Assembly: GCA_031400505.1 (NCBI GenBank)
Contig: JANNPZ010000026.1
Location: 9,739-73,738 of the forward strand
Direction of reading: 5' to 3'
Length of the DNA: 64,000 nt
Source of the DNA: JAIYDJ01 sp031400505
GTDB lineage: Bacteria > Pseudomonadota > Alphaproteobacteria > Rhodobacterales > Rhodobacteraceae
Shown: in pieces, positions 18,632 to 27,020 of the stretch
Layout: the number at the start of each line of letters is the position of its first letter
Position numbering within the stretch: the stretch's first letter is position 1
The notes under the pieces: model-generated
Seen by the model: the letters and a program-made list of their open reading frames with translations, nothing else
What the model was told of the DNA's origin: nothing
Database searches by the model: none
Position numbers and translations under genes: made by a program

Positions 18632-18970
18632 ATGTCGGATCGGGTTTCTTCAATCACCAATCTGGGTCCTGCATCGGAAGCGGCCTTTGCCCGCGCCGGG
18701 ATACATACAGCACAGGAAATCCGCGACCTTGGCCCGGACGAGGCGTATCGGAGGCTGTTGCTGTCGGGCACGCCGCCGCATTTCATCGGTTACTATGTTC
18801 TCGTCATGGGCCTGCAGGGCAGGCCGTGGAACGATTGCCAAGGTGCCGAAAAGGCCGCCTTGCGGCAGCGGTTTGACACTTTGAAAGCGGCAGTGCCCGC
18901 AAAAGGAAAGGGCCGCTCCGATCTGGAGACGGCCCTCGATCTGTTCGGCGTCGTAGACCGGCGGGCTTAG
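18632..18970 (+). CDS. TfoX C-terminal domain protein
   Basis: A 112-residue protein with the helical TfoX_C fold: NLGPASEAAFARAGI near the N-terminus and IRDLGPDEAYRRL match the helix-hairpin-helix-like core of TfoX/Sxy C-terminal domains. The N-terminal TfoX domain is absent, as in many alphaproteobacterial stand-alone versions, so a role in competence cannot be assumed. ATG at 18632 is preferred over an in-frame ATG three codons upstream because GGGATG then serves as the ribosome binding site. Its last codons overlap the ndk stop, and its 3' end contains a hairpin that looks like the ndk terminator. Confidence 0.75.
   Translation: MSDRVSSITNLGPASEAAFARAGIHTAQEIRDLGPDEAYRRLLLSGTPPHFIGYYVLVMGLQGRPWNDCQGAEKAALRQRFDTLKAAVPAKGKGRSDLETALDLFGVVDRRA
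18901..18936 (-). terminator. Probable ndk terminator inside the tfoX-like 3' end
   Basis: On the minus strand AGGGCCG-T-CTCC pairs with GGAG-CGGCCCT around a five-base loop (AGATC), followed by TTCCTTTT. Stem, short loop and T-rich tail are those of an intrinsic terminator, 31 bases beyond the ndk stop. The same bases encode about 12 residues of the TfoX-like protein on the plus strand. Confidence 0.65.
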
Positions 18971-19389
18971 CCGACCAGTTCAAGACCCGAGAAATAGAAC
19001 GCAATCTCGCGTGCGGCCGATGTGTCACTGTCCGACCCGTGGACCGAGTTTTCGCCGACCGACAGGGCGAATTCCTTGCGGATGGTGCCGTCGGCTGCGT
19101 TGGCCGGGTTGGTGGCCCCCATCACTTCGCGGTTCTTCAGGATTGCGCCTTCGCCTTCCAGAACCTGCACGACGACCGGCTCGGATGCCATGAACTCACA
19201 CAGCTCGGCATAAAACCCACGTGCGGCGTGTTCGGCATAAAACGCGCCGGCCTGCGCCATGGTCAGGTGGATGCGCTTTTGCGCGACGATGCGCAGCCCG
19301 GCTTCCTCGAACTTGGCATTGATCTTGCCGGTCAGGTTCCGGCGGGTGGCATCGGGTTTGATGATCGACAGGGTGCGTTCAACGGCCAT
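18967..19389 (-). CDS. ndk: Nucleoside diphosphate kinase
   Basis: A 140-residue enzyme that transfers the terminal phosphate of ATP to nucleoside diphosphates through a phosphohistidine. TLSIIKPDATRRNLTG at the N-terminus and NSVHGSDS near residue 117, with the catalytic His, are diagnostic. Length is standard for bacterial Ndk. The ATG at 19389 follows AAGAGGA. The TAA stop overlaps the TAG of the convergent TfoX-like gene. Confidence 0.97.
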   Translation of the reverse strand: MAVERTLSIIKPDATRRNLTGKINAKFEEAGLRIVAQKRIHLTMAQAGAFYAEHAARGFYAELCEFMASEPVVVQVLEGEGAILKNREVMGATNPANAADGTIRKEFALSVGENSVHGSDSDTSAAREIAFYFSGLELVG

Positions 19390-19574
19390 GATGGTCCTCT
19401 TGGGTCTGTGGCGAAGGGTCACCCCGCGCCGGATATGCGCCCGCCTGCTAGCACGCGGCCCGCGGCATGGAAAGCCTCTCGCACCGCCAGACCGGCCCGG
19501 CGCAGGCCGTTCCCCCTCGACGGATCGGCCATCGAGGCCTATCGTTCGACCCAACTGTCACGAAAGGCCCGGCC

Positions 19575-20168
19575 ATGACGCAAGAACCCAGCTTCCGCCG
19601 CGCGACCGAGGCCGACTGCTCCGATCTTGCGATCCTCTTTGACGCAGCGTCGCGGCGCATGGTTTCCTGGGTGTTTAGCGAGCTTGCCGAACCGGGGCAA
19701 TCCTGGCTTGAGGTCGTTCGCGAGCGCATCCGCAACCTGCCTGAGCGGCGCAGCTACCATTCAAATTGGCAAGTCGCCGAACTCGACGGCCGGACCATTG
19801 GGGCCTTCTTTGGCTTCCGGCTTGAGGCCGCGCCCGATGTCGTGGATTGGACCGGCGTTCTCGATTGCCTGCGCCCGATGGAAGAGATGGAGCACGTGGC
19901 ACAAGGCTGCTGGCTTTTGCAGGCCATCGCCCTGTTCCCGGAATATCGCAACCGGGGTTTCTCGCGCGCGCTGCTGACAACGGCCGAAGCCGAAGCCCTG
20001 GCCAGCGGCGCACAGCGTATCGTGCTGCAGGTCGAAGAGATCAACCAGACCGCCATGAGCGCCTATCAACGTGCCGGCTACCACGACTGGACACGAAGGC
20101 CTTACGTGCCCTTCCCCGGATCAGACGACAGCGGCGACTGGATTCTGATGGCCAAGGACCTGCACTGA
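19575..20168 (+). CDS. GNAT family N-acetyltransferase
   Basis: A 197-residue acetyltransferase of the GNAT fold. The acetyl-CoA-binding segment is AIALFPEYRNRGFSRALL (about residues 115-132), a slightly divergent Q/RxxGxG/A motif, and the C-terminal NQTAMSAYQRAGYHDWTRR is the usual strand-helix-strand ending. The acceptor substrate is not predictable. ATG at 19575 begins MTQEPSFRRATEADC, with the RxATxxD opening typical of the fold. It lies 22 bp before the VOC gene, so the two may be cotranscribed. Confidence 0.85.
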   Translation: MTQEPSFRRATEADCSDLAILFDAASRRMVSWVFSELAEPGQSWLEVVRERIRNLPERRSYHSNWQVAELDGRTIGAFFGFRLEAAPDVVDWTGVLDCLRPMEEMEHVAQGCWLLQAIALFPEYRNRGFSRALLTTAEAEALASGAQRIVLQVEEINQTAMSAYQRAGYHDWTRRPYVPFPGSDDSGDWILMAKDLH

Positions 20169-20190
20169 TCGTCTCGCTAAGGAAACCACC

Positions 20191-20622
20191 ATGAAAAGCG
20201 CCGTCCCTTTCACGCTCGTCGGCCTCGATCACGTCGTGTTCCTGGTCGATGACATGGCCCGCGCGATGACCTTCTATGCCGACGTTCTGGGCTGCGTGCC
20301 GGGCTACAGCTATCCAGCCCTGGGGATGGAGCAGGTCTGGTGCGGGGCCTCGCTGATCGTGCTGTGGGATGTGACGCATCCCGGGGCCGCCGGGGCCGTT
20401 CCGCCGGTCAAGGGCGGCCGCAACGTCGATCACCTATGCATCGCCACCGCCCCCTTTGCCCCAGACAGCATGCGCGCTCATCTGGCCTCGCATGGAGTGG
20501 CGATAGAGCGTGAGGCCACCCATGGCGGGGCGCGCGGCATGGGCCATTCCTTCTACTTCCGCGACCCGTTCGGCAACTTGCTAGAGGTGAAAGGCCCCGC
20601 CGAATACCCCGACGGGCGCTAG
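20191..20622 (+). CDS. VOC family (glyoxalase-fold) protein
   Basis: A 143-residue protein with the paired βαβββ modules of the vicinal-oxygen-chelate superfamily. The opening GLDHVVFLVDDMARAMTFY and the closing FYFRDPFGNLLEVKGP supply the usual metal-ligand positions (His13 and the Glu of LLEV). Families include glyoxalase I, dioxygenases and fosfomycin-resistance proteins; nothing here fixes a substrate. The ATG at 20191 follows AAGGAAACCACC. Confidence 0.85.
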   Translation: MKSAVPFTLVGLDHVVFLVDDMARAMTFYADVLGCVPGYSYPALGMEQVWCGASLIVLWDVTHPGAAGAVPPVKGGRNVDHLCIATAPFAPDSMRAHLASHGVAIEREATHGGARGMGHSFYFRDPFGNLLEVKGPAEYPDGR

Positions 20623-20624
20623 AA

Positions 20625-20638
20625 TTCGTATGTACGAA
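20625..20638. promoter_or_regulatory. Palindrome upstream of the ABC-F gene
   Basis: TTCGTA-TG-TACGAA is a 6-bp perfect inverted repeat with a two-base centre, three bases after the VOC stop. It is followed at about 20639-20660 by two near-copies of TATGCAC in direct repeat. The 102-bp gap upstream of the ABC-F gene is the likely site of its promoter, so this could be an operator; no regulator can be named. Confidence 0.25.
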
Positions 20639-20724
20639 GTATGCACAGGATATGCACGGGTGGTGTACCTCATGCCAAGCCATTCCAGTTGACCTTTTCC
20701 CGCTCATAGGGCACTTCCCCGGTC

Positions 20725-22572
20725 ATGCTGAAAATCGAAGACATCACCTATTCCGTCGAAGGTCGCCCGCTGTTCGAAGGGGCCTCGGCCACCATTCCCA
20801 CGGGCCACAAGGTTGGCCTTGTCGGGCGGAACGGGGCGGGCAAGACCACGCTCTTCCGGCTGATCCGCCGCGAGTTGGCGCTAGAGGGCGGCGACATCTC
20901 GATCCCCTCGCGCGCGCGCATCGGGGGCGTGGCGCAAGAGGTGCCGTCGTCATCGACCTCGCTGATCGACACGGTGCTTGAGGCAGACACCGAACGCGCG
21001 GCTTTGTTGGTCGAGGCAGAAACTGCCCATGATCCCAACCGGATAGCTGAAATACAGGCCCGCCTGACCGACATCGATGCCTGGTCGGCAGAGGGGCGCG
21101 CATCGGCGATCCTGAAGGGTCTCGGGTTTGACGAAAAGGCCCAACAGCGGCCATGCAGCGACTTTTCGGGCGGCTGGCGGATGCGGGTGGCGCTGGCGGG
21201 GGTGCTGTTTGCGCAACCCGACTATCTTCTGTTGGACGAGCCTACCAACTACCTGGACCTTGAAGGGGCCCTGTGGCTGGAAAACTACCTCACGAAGTAT
21301 CCGCATACGGTTCTGATCATCAGTCACGACCGCGGCCTTCTGAACCGCGCAGTCACCGGTATCCTGCATCTCGACAACAAGAAATTGACTTATTGGTCAG
21401 GTCCTTACGACCAGTTCGCAAGGCAAGTCGCCGAACGCCGTGCCGTCTTGCAGGCCGAGGCGAAAAAGCAAGAGGCGCGGCGCGCGCATCTGCAATCGTT
21501 CGTTGACCGCTTCAAGGCCAAGGCGTCAAAGGCTGTTCAGGCGCAGTCCCGCGTGAAGATGCTGGAAAAGATGACCACCATCACCGCACCCGAGGATGCC
21601 AAGAAGGTGGTCTTCACTTTCCCAACACCCGAGGAATTGTCGCCCCCGATCATCAACCTGGATGGTGCGGCGGTGGGCTATGGCGGGCCTGCAATCCTGA
21701 AAAAGCTATCGCTTCGGATTGATCAGGACGACCGGATCGCGCTTCTGGGTCGCAACGGTGAAGGAAAGTCCACGCTTTCCAAGCTGTTGGCGGGTAAACT
21801 TGTGACGATGGACGGCAAGATGGTCCGGTCGTCGAAACTGCGCATCGGCTATTTTGCGCAGCATCAGGTCGATGAGCTCTACATCGACGAAACCCCGTTG
21901 CAGCACCTGCAACGCCTGCGTCCTACCGAAGGCCAGCCCCGTTTGCGCGCCCGGCTAGCAGGGTTCGGTCTGGGGGCGGATCAGGCAGAAACCGTGGTGG
22001 GCAGGCTTTCGGGCGGCCAGAAGGCGCGGTTGTCGCTGTTGCTGGCCACCATCGACGCGCCGCATCTGCTGATTCTCGACGAGCCCACCAACCACCTTGA
22101 CATGGAAAGCCGCGAGGCATTGGTCGAAGCTTTGACCGAATATTCTGGCGCGGTGATCCTCGTCAGCCACGACATGCACCTGTTGGGTCTGGTTGCGGAC
22201 CGGTTGTGGCTGGTCAAAGGTGGCGCGGTCGTGCCCTATACCGAAGATCTGGAAACCTACCGAAAGCAGCTTTTGGCGGGGGATGAAGATGTCAAAGTTT
22301 CTGCACAACTTATTGTAAAACCAAAGAAAATAGGCCGTGATGAAATCCTTGCCCTGCGCAGCGAGGTCAAGAAATCCGAAGAACGGCTGGCCAAGCTGAA
22401 TGACATGCGCGACCGGCTGGCGAAAAAGCTTGCGGATCCTGAGCTTTATGAATCATCCAGGGTCGGAGAGCTCGAGACCTGGAACAAGAAATACGCCGAA
22501 GTCATGGAAGCGCTGGACCGGGCCGAGGCGATATGGCTGTCGGCACAGGAAAAACTGGAGTCCGCTGCCTGA
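20725..22572 (+). CDS. ABC-F family ATP-binding protein
   Basis: A 615-residue cytosolic protein with two ABC ATPase domains and no membrane segments. Walker A motifs are GRNGAGKTT (about residue 36) and GRNGEGKST (about 345); the signatures are FSGGWRMR and LSGGQKAR; Walker B is LLLDEPTNYLDLEG and LILDEPTNHLDMES. The linker between the domains is highly charged, as in the P-site tRNA interaction motif, and a coiled-coil C-terminus (about residues 530-615) resembles Uup/YheS-type proteins. ABC-F proteins act on ribosomes or translation; a specific role is not assignable. Its stop overlaps the marC-like start as TGATG. Confidence 0.92.
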   Translation: MLKIEDITYSVEGRPLFEGASATIPTGHKVGLVGRNGAGKTTLFRLIRRELALEGGDISIPSRARIGGVAQEVPSSSTSLIDTVLEADTERAALLVEAETAHDPNRIAEIQARLTDIDAWSAEGRASAILKGLGFDEKAQQRPCSDFSGGWRMRVALAGVLFAQPDYLLLDEPTNYLDLEGALWLENYLTKYPHTVLIISHDRGLLNRAVTGILHLDNKKLTYWSGPYDQFARQVAERRAVLQAEAKKQEARRAHLQSFVDRFKAKASKAVQAQSRVKMLEKMTTITAPEDAKKVVFTFPTPEELSPPIINLDGAAVGYGGPAILKKLSLRIDQDDRIALLGRNGEGKSTLSKLLAGKLVTMDGKMVRSSKLRIGYFAQHQVDELYIDETPLQHLQRLRPTEGQPRLRARLAGFGLGADQAETVVGRLSGGQKARLSLLLATIDAPHLLILDEPTNHLDMESREALVEALTEYSGAVILVSHDMHLLGLVADRLWLVKGGAVVPYTEDLETYRKQLLAGDEDVKVSAQLIVKPKKIGRDEILALRSEVKKSEERLAKLNDMRDRLAKKLADPELYESSRVGELETWNKKYAEVMEALDRAEAIWLSAQEKLESAA

Positions 22573-23186
22573 TGGAACCCGGTTTTTTGATCACTGCCTT
22601 TGCGACGCTGTTCGTGGTGATCGACCCGCCGGGCCTTGTTCCGATGTTCATCGCACTGACGACGGGCATGAACCCCACCCAGCGGCGCAAGATGGCGCTT
22701 CGGGCCTGCATTATCGCGGCCATCTTGCTGACGATGTTCGGTATTCTGGGCGAGGCCGTGCTTGGCTTCATCGGAATCTCGCTGCCCGCGTTCCGGATTG
22801 CCGGCGGTTTACTGCTGTTTCTGACGGCTCTCGACATGCTGTTCGAACGCCGGACCCAGCGGCGTGAAGGACAGACGGCGGACCCGGATCATGATCCGTC
22901 GGTGTTTCCGCTGGCAACGCCGTTGATTGCCGGACCAGGAGCGATTGCAACAATGATCCTGTTGGTGGGGCAAGGCGGGGGCAGCTGGGCTGCGACCCTG
23001 GCCGTTTTGGGGCTAATGCTGGCGATGATGGTGGCGACCTTTCTGTTTCTGTTGGCGTCGCCGCCGCTAGAGCGGATGCTGGGTCGTACCGGGACCGTTG
23101 TGATCACACGGCTTCTGGGCATGCTACTGGCGGCGCTGTCGGTGCAGTTCGTGATCGACGGCATTCGCGGCGCATGGATGATCTGA
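22572..23186 (+). CDS. MarC family integral membrane protein
   Basis: A 204-residue inner-membrane protein with about six hydrophobic segments. VIDPPGLVPMFIALT near residue 16 and PLATPLIAGPGAIATMI near residue 110 are the two conserved Pro/Gly-rich loops of MarC/UPF0056 proteins. The biochemical function of this family is not established. Start ATG at 22572 overlaps the ABC-F stop by one base (TGATG), implying translational coupling. Confidence 0.9.
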   Translation: MEPGFLITAFATLFVVIDPPGLVPMFIALTTGMNPTQRRKMALRACIIAAILLTMFGILGEAVLGFIGISLPAFRIAGGLLLFLTALDMLFERRTQRREGQTADPDHDPSVFPLATPLIAGPGAIATMILLVGQGGGSWAATLAVLGLMLAMMVATFLFLLASPPLERMLGRTGTVVITRLLGMLLAALSVQFVIDGIRGAWMI

Positions 23187-23223
23187 TCGTTGCAATCCCT
23201 TGATGCGGCCCCATGTTCGATCG

Positions 23224-23799
23224 ATGCAGACAGATATGCTGATGAACCTTCTTTATCTTGTCGTGCTGCTGGCGGCCGTCGGCGGCTGGATCCTGGTCGA
23301 ATATCGTCGCCGCATGGGCCAAGCGATTCGGGTCGCGATGGCGTGGGGATTGATTTTCCTGGGCTTTGCTGCAAGTTACGGTTTGTGGAACGATCTTCGC
23401 CAAAACATCGTGCCGCGGCAAATGGTAACCGATGCGGGCAGTCTTCGCGTGCCCCGCGCACCGGACGGGCATTATTACCTGACGGTACAGGTAAACGGGC
23501 AACCGGTGCAGTTTCTGGTCGACACTGGCGCAAGCAATGTCGTGATCTCGCCGCGCGATGCTCGCAGTCTTGGATTGGACCCCGACAGCCTGATTTTCCT
23601 TGGCGACGCGATGACGGCCAACGGCCCGGTGCAGACCGCGCGCGTCCGATTGCCCGAAGTCGCACTCGGGCCGTTCACTGACCGGGACGTGCCGGCCTAC
23701 GTGACCTCTGGCGACATGGACATATCTTTGCTGGGCATGGATTATCTGGGAAAATTCCGCATCGGAATCGACCGGGGCGAGATGACGCTTAGCCGCTGA
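23224..23799 (+). CDS. Membrane-anchored retropepsin-like aspartic protease (TIGR02281-type)
   Basis: A protein of about 191 residues. Two hydrophobic stretches near the N-terminus (LLYLVVLLAAVGGWILV and AMAWGLIFLGFAA) should anchor it in the inner membrane. The rest is a retropepsin fold with VQFLVDTGASNVVIS carrying the catalytic DTG, and SLLGMDYLGKF as the C-terminal strand. Clan AA proteins of this type have a single aspartate and would act as dimers; the substrate is unknown. Start is ambiguous: ATGs at 23224, 23236 and 23242 are all in frame and none has a strong ribosome binding site. Its 3' end overlaps holC on the other strand by 11 bases. Confidence 0.8.
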   Translation: MQTDMLMNLLYLVVLLAAVGGWILVEYRRRMGQAIRVAMAWGLIFLGFAASYGLWNDLRQNIVPRQMVTDAGSLRVPRAPDGHYYLTVQVNGQPVQFLVDTGASNVVISPRDARSLGLDPDSLIFLGDAMTANGPVQTARVRLPEVALGPFTDRDVPAYVTSGDMDISLLGMDYLGKFRIGIDRGEMTLSR

Positions 23800-24253
23800 T
23801 CCGTTCGGCCTTCTTTTCCCAGCGACCGGACTCTTCGGACCAATACTGTGCCGAAATCCCCGCCGTGGTCAGTTGCGTCCACATCGTGCGGGCCCGCGCC
23901 ACAGCATCCGGGTTGCCGCCATCAAAGATCGCCCAGACCCTCTCTAGCCCCTGCGCTTCCTCGACTGTCACCTCGGCGCCGTCGATCAGCGCCAGCGCCT
24001 GTGCGCCGTTGACGACTGGTCCCTGCCCCAAAAGCACCGGCTGATCGACATCCTGCGGCCCGCCTTGCAATCCGTGCGGCAGAAATCCGTCCTCGGGGGT
24101 CAGCCACAGCTGCATGTCCAGCCGCACCAACTCTGCTGCATCCCGCCCCCGGATCATCACCCGCCATCCCGCCGCCATCGCGCGCGGCAGCAGGGTTATC
24201 AGCGTTGCTTCGACCCCCGAGCGGGTCAGGTGGTAAAACAGCGCGGTTCCCAA
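23789..24253 (-). CDS. holC: DNA polymerase III subunit chi
   Basis: A 154-residue protein resembling the chi subunit of the clamp-loader, which binds single-stranded-DNA-binding protein and links it to the replisome. LFYHLTRSGVEATLITLLPRA near the N-terminus and the LWLTPEDGFLPHG segment match alphaproteobacterial HolC. The start appears to be TTG at 24253, with GAGGG in the end of pepA as ribosome binding site, only three bases after the pepA stop. The pepA-holC pair is a common arrangement and supports the assignment. Confidence 0.85.
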   Translation of the reverse strand: MGTALFYHLTRSGVEATLITLLPRAMAAGWRVMIRGRDAAELVRLDMQLWLTPEDGFLPHGLQGGPQDVDQPVLLGQGPVVNGAQALALIDGAEVTVEEAQGLERVWAIFDGGNPDAVARARTMWTQLTTAGISAQYWSEESGRWEKKAERISG

Positions 24254-24256
24254 GGA

Positions 24257-25726
24257 CTAGCCCTCGAACATGTTGCGGATCATCCGGTCAAGCGCCATGA
24301 CACCCCAGCCCGTGGCCCCTTTCGGCGACAGGGTCAGATCGGATTTCACCAGCGCCGTGCCCGCGATATCCAGATGAATCCACGGCATTCCGGCCTTGAC
24401 GAACCGCTTCAGAAACTGCGCCGCAGTGATCGCCCCACCGTCGCGCCCGCCCACGTTCATCATGTCGGCGATCCGCGATTTCAGCTTGTCGTCATAGGCC
24501 TGGCCCATCGGCATCCGCCAAGCCCCCTCACCTTCAGCCGCAGCCGCCGCAAGGAACGCGCCGCAAAGCGTATCGTCATTCGAGAAAACGCCAGTGTTTT
24601 CATGCCCCAAGGCCACGATGATCGCCCCGGTCAATGTGGCCAGATCGACCATCCCCGAAGGCTTGAACCGTTCCTGCGCGTACCACATCACATCGGCCAG
24701 CACCAACCGCCCCTCGGCGTCGGTGTTGATCACCTCGATCGTGTCGCCCTTCATGGATTTGACCACATCGCCGGGCCGTTGCGCGCGCCCGTCGGGCATG
24801 TTTTCGACCAGACCCACCAGCCCGACCACGTTGGCGCGTGCCCCGCGCAGGGCCAATGCGCGCATCACGCCCGCCACCACGGCAGCGCCGCCCATGTCCA
24901 TCGTCATCTCTTCCATGCCCGCCGCCGGCTTGATCGAGATGCCGCCCGTGTCAAACACCACGCCCTTGCCGATCAGCGCGAAGGGCGGCTCGCCTTCTTG
25001 ACCGCCGTTCCACTGCATCACGACAACCTTGGACGGGCTTTCCGACCCCTGCCCCACGCCGAGCAAAGCCCCCATTCCCAATTTGAACAACGCATCCTCT
25101 TCAAGGATTTCCACGTTCAGTCCCAGTTCATGCATCGCGGCAAGGCGTGCGGCAAAGTCGTTCGTGGTCAACACATTGGCCGGTTCGTTCACCAGATCGC
25201 GCGCAAAGAACACGCCTTCGGCGACGGCGGCACCGGCCGCACTGGCAGCAGCGACCGCCTCGGGGTTGGTCACGATCATGGTCACCAGACCTGGTGTTTT
25301 CAAATCGGTGGTTTTGTGCGGGGTGAACTCATAGGCCCGCATCGCAAGCCCGAACGCCACATCTGCGGCGCGGGCGTGACCTTCCACCAGCACCATCGTC
25401 GGGCCGGACGCAAGGCGCGCACCGACCGCCGCCCCGGCTTTGCGCGCCGTGGCCATGTCGGTTTTTCGCGGCAGTCTGATCACCTGCACGGCATCCGCCA
25501 GCAGCCCGCTTGGATAGGCAAGATCAAGCGCTTCGCCGGGTTTCAGTTTGCCAAATGCTTCAGAGGCCAAAAAGCGCGCCAATGCACCACGCATCAGCCG
25601 ATCCAGACGCCGGGCGGCAGGCGTCGCAGGGGTGCCGCCATCCACCAGGATCGCGATCCGGCCCGACTGGGTTGCCAGCGTCTGCAGATCGGTTGCGTGA
25701 AACTGAATTGGCAAGGGATGCGACAT
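24257..25726 (-). CDS. pepA: Leucyl aminopeptidase
   Basis: A 489-residue M17 cytosolic metallo-aminopeptidase that removes N-terminal amino acids, using two metal ions. The family signature NTDAEGRLVLADVMWY and the metal/lysine segment LIGKGVVFDTGGISIKP lie in the C-terminal catalytic half. In some bacteria PepA also binds DNA; nothing here shows that. The ATG at 25726 gives MSHPLPIQFH. It is divergent from lptF with about 160 bp between starts. Confidence 0.95.
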   Translation of the reverse strand: MSHPLPIQFHATDLQTLATQSGRIAILVDGGTPATPAARRLDRLMRGALARFLASEAFGKLKPGEALDLAYPSGLLADAVQVIRLPRKTDMATARKAGAAVGARLASGPTMVLVEGHARAADVAFGLAMRAYEFTPHKTTDLKTPGLVTMIVTNPEAVAAASAAGAAVAEGVFFARDLVNEPANVLTTNDFAARLAAMHELGLNVEILEEDALFKLGMGALLGVGQGSESPSKVVVMQWNGGQEGEPPFALIGKGVVFDTGGISIKPAAGMEEMTMDMGGAAVVAGVMRALALRGARANVVGLVGLVENMPDGRAQRPGDVVKSMKGDTIEVINTDAEGRLVLADVMWYAQERFKPSGMVDLATLTGAIIVALGHENTGVFSNDDTLCGAFLAAAAAEGEGAWRMPMGQAYDDKLKSRIADMMNVGGRDGGAITAAQFLKRFVKAGMPWIHLDIAGTALVKSDLTLSPKGATGWGVMALDRMIRNMFEG

Positions 25727-25889
25727 GGCGTGCTCCAGATTTGGTGGCTTGGAAAAAAGCGCCCGCTAGGCTTCGGGTGCTGATGGGCGCAACGCTAGAC
25801 CCGAGGCGAAGAAATGGCCAGATATGAGTTTTCCCCGCGCGTGAATTCCGATACCGTTCGGCCAAGTACGTTTGGGCAAGGGGCCTTGG

Positions 25890-27020
25890 GTGTCGAGATT
25901 CGACCGATATCTTCTGTCGCAACTGCTGATCTCTTTTGGGTTCTATGCACTTGTGCTGGTGGCCGTATATTGGATCAACCGTGCGGTCGGCCTGTTTGAC
26001 CAACTGATCGGCGATGGTCAGACCGCGTTGGTATTCGCCGAGTTTTCACTGCTGACCCTGCCAAACGTCATTCGTCTGGTATTGCCGATAGCGTCGTTCA
26101 TCGCTGCAGTTTCGATCACCAACCGGCTGATGCAGGAAAGCGAACTGGTCGTGATACAGGCTACCGGATTCTCGGCGTTTCGGCTGGCGCGGCCTGTCGC
26201 GCTTTTCGGCGGCATCGTGTTAGTCATGATGCTGGTTCTCTTGAATGTTCTGGTGCCTGCAAGTCGATCGTCGATGGTCCAGAGGCAGGCGGAAATCTCG
26301 GAGAATGTGACGGCACGCTATTTGACGCCAGGGCAGTTCACCCATCCGTCGCCCGGGGTCACGCTCTATCTGCGCGATATCTCGCAGCAAGGCGAACTGC
26401 TGGACCTGTTTTTGTCAGATACGCGCAGTCCCGAGGAATCCGTCACATACACCGCGCGCAGGTCGTTGTTCGTGCGTGGCGATACCGGGCCGAAGCTGAT
26501 CATGTTTCAGGGCATCGCGCAGACCTTGGTACGGCCCGACAGTCGGCTGTCGGTCACCCGGTTTGCGGATTTCACCTTCGATCTGGGCAGTCTTATGACC
26601 GGCAGCGTTCGGCCGAACCGAAGGATGGCAGAGTTGTCGACCGTCGATCTGTTGTGGCCAGAGCCAGCAGTTCTGGCTGAAACCGGCGAAACCGCCAGCG
26701 CGATGTGGCTGGAGGCGCAAAGCCGCTTTGCCGAGCCGTTGACGGCGACAAGCGTGCCGATGATAGGGTTTGCGGCCCTGTTGCTCGGCGCTTTCAGCCG
26801 GTTCGGTTTCTGGCGGCAGATCGGCGTTTCCATCACCTTGTTGATCGTTGTGCAGGCGCTGACAACGGTGACCACAAATCTGGCCCTGACGCTGCCCGGC
26901 GGTTGGCCGCTGGTCTACGTCCCGGCGCTGTCAGGGATTGCAATTGCAACCGCGATCCTTTGGGCATCTCAAAGACCGAGGCGTCGACGGTCGAACGCGC
27001 ATTTCGGGGCTGCGGCATGA
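25890..27020 (+). CDS. lptF: LPS export permease LptF
   Basis: A protein of about 376 residues, one of the two membrane subunits of the LptB2FG transporter that extracts lipopolysaccharide from the inner membrane. It has the expected layout: RFDRYLLSQLLISFGFYAL as first membrane segment, two more helices, a periplasmic jellyroll of about 150 residues, then three C-terminal helices. The best start is GTG at 25890 (MSRFDRYLL), preceded by AAGGGG; an upstream TTG at 25872 is possible. Its TGA overlaps the lptG start as ATGA. It opens a six-gene run devoted to the outer membrane and ribosome maturation. Confidence 0.93.
   Translation: MSRFDRYLLSQLLISFGFYALVLVAVYWINRAVGLFDQLIGDGQTALVFAEFSLLTLPNVIRLVLPIASFIAAVSITNRLMQESELVVIQATGFSAFRLARPVALFGGIVLVMMLVLLNVLVPASRSSMVQRQAEISENVTARYLTPGQFTHPSPGVTLYLRDISQQGELLDLFLSDTRSPEESVTYTARRSLFVRGDTGPKLIMFQGIAQTLVRPDSRLSVTRFADFTFDLGSLMTGSVRPNRRMAELSTVDLLWPEPAVLAETGETASAMWLEAQSRFAEPLTATSVPMIGFAALLLGAFSRFGFWRQIGVSITLLIVVQALTTVTTNLALTLPGGWPLVYVPALSGIAIATAILWASQRPRRRRSNAHFGAAA

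Noticed and set aside
24065..25783. 572-codon plus-strand frame opposite pepA and holC
   Set aside because: It spans two recognised genes on the other strand and has no recognisable domain.
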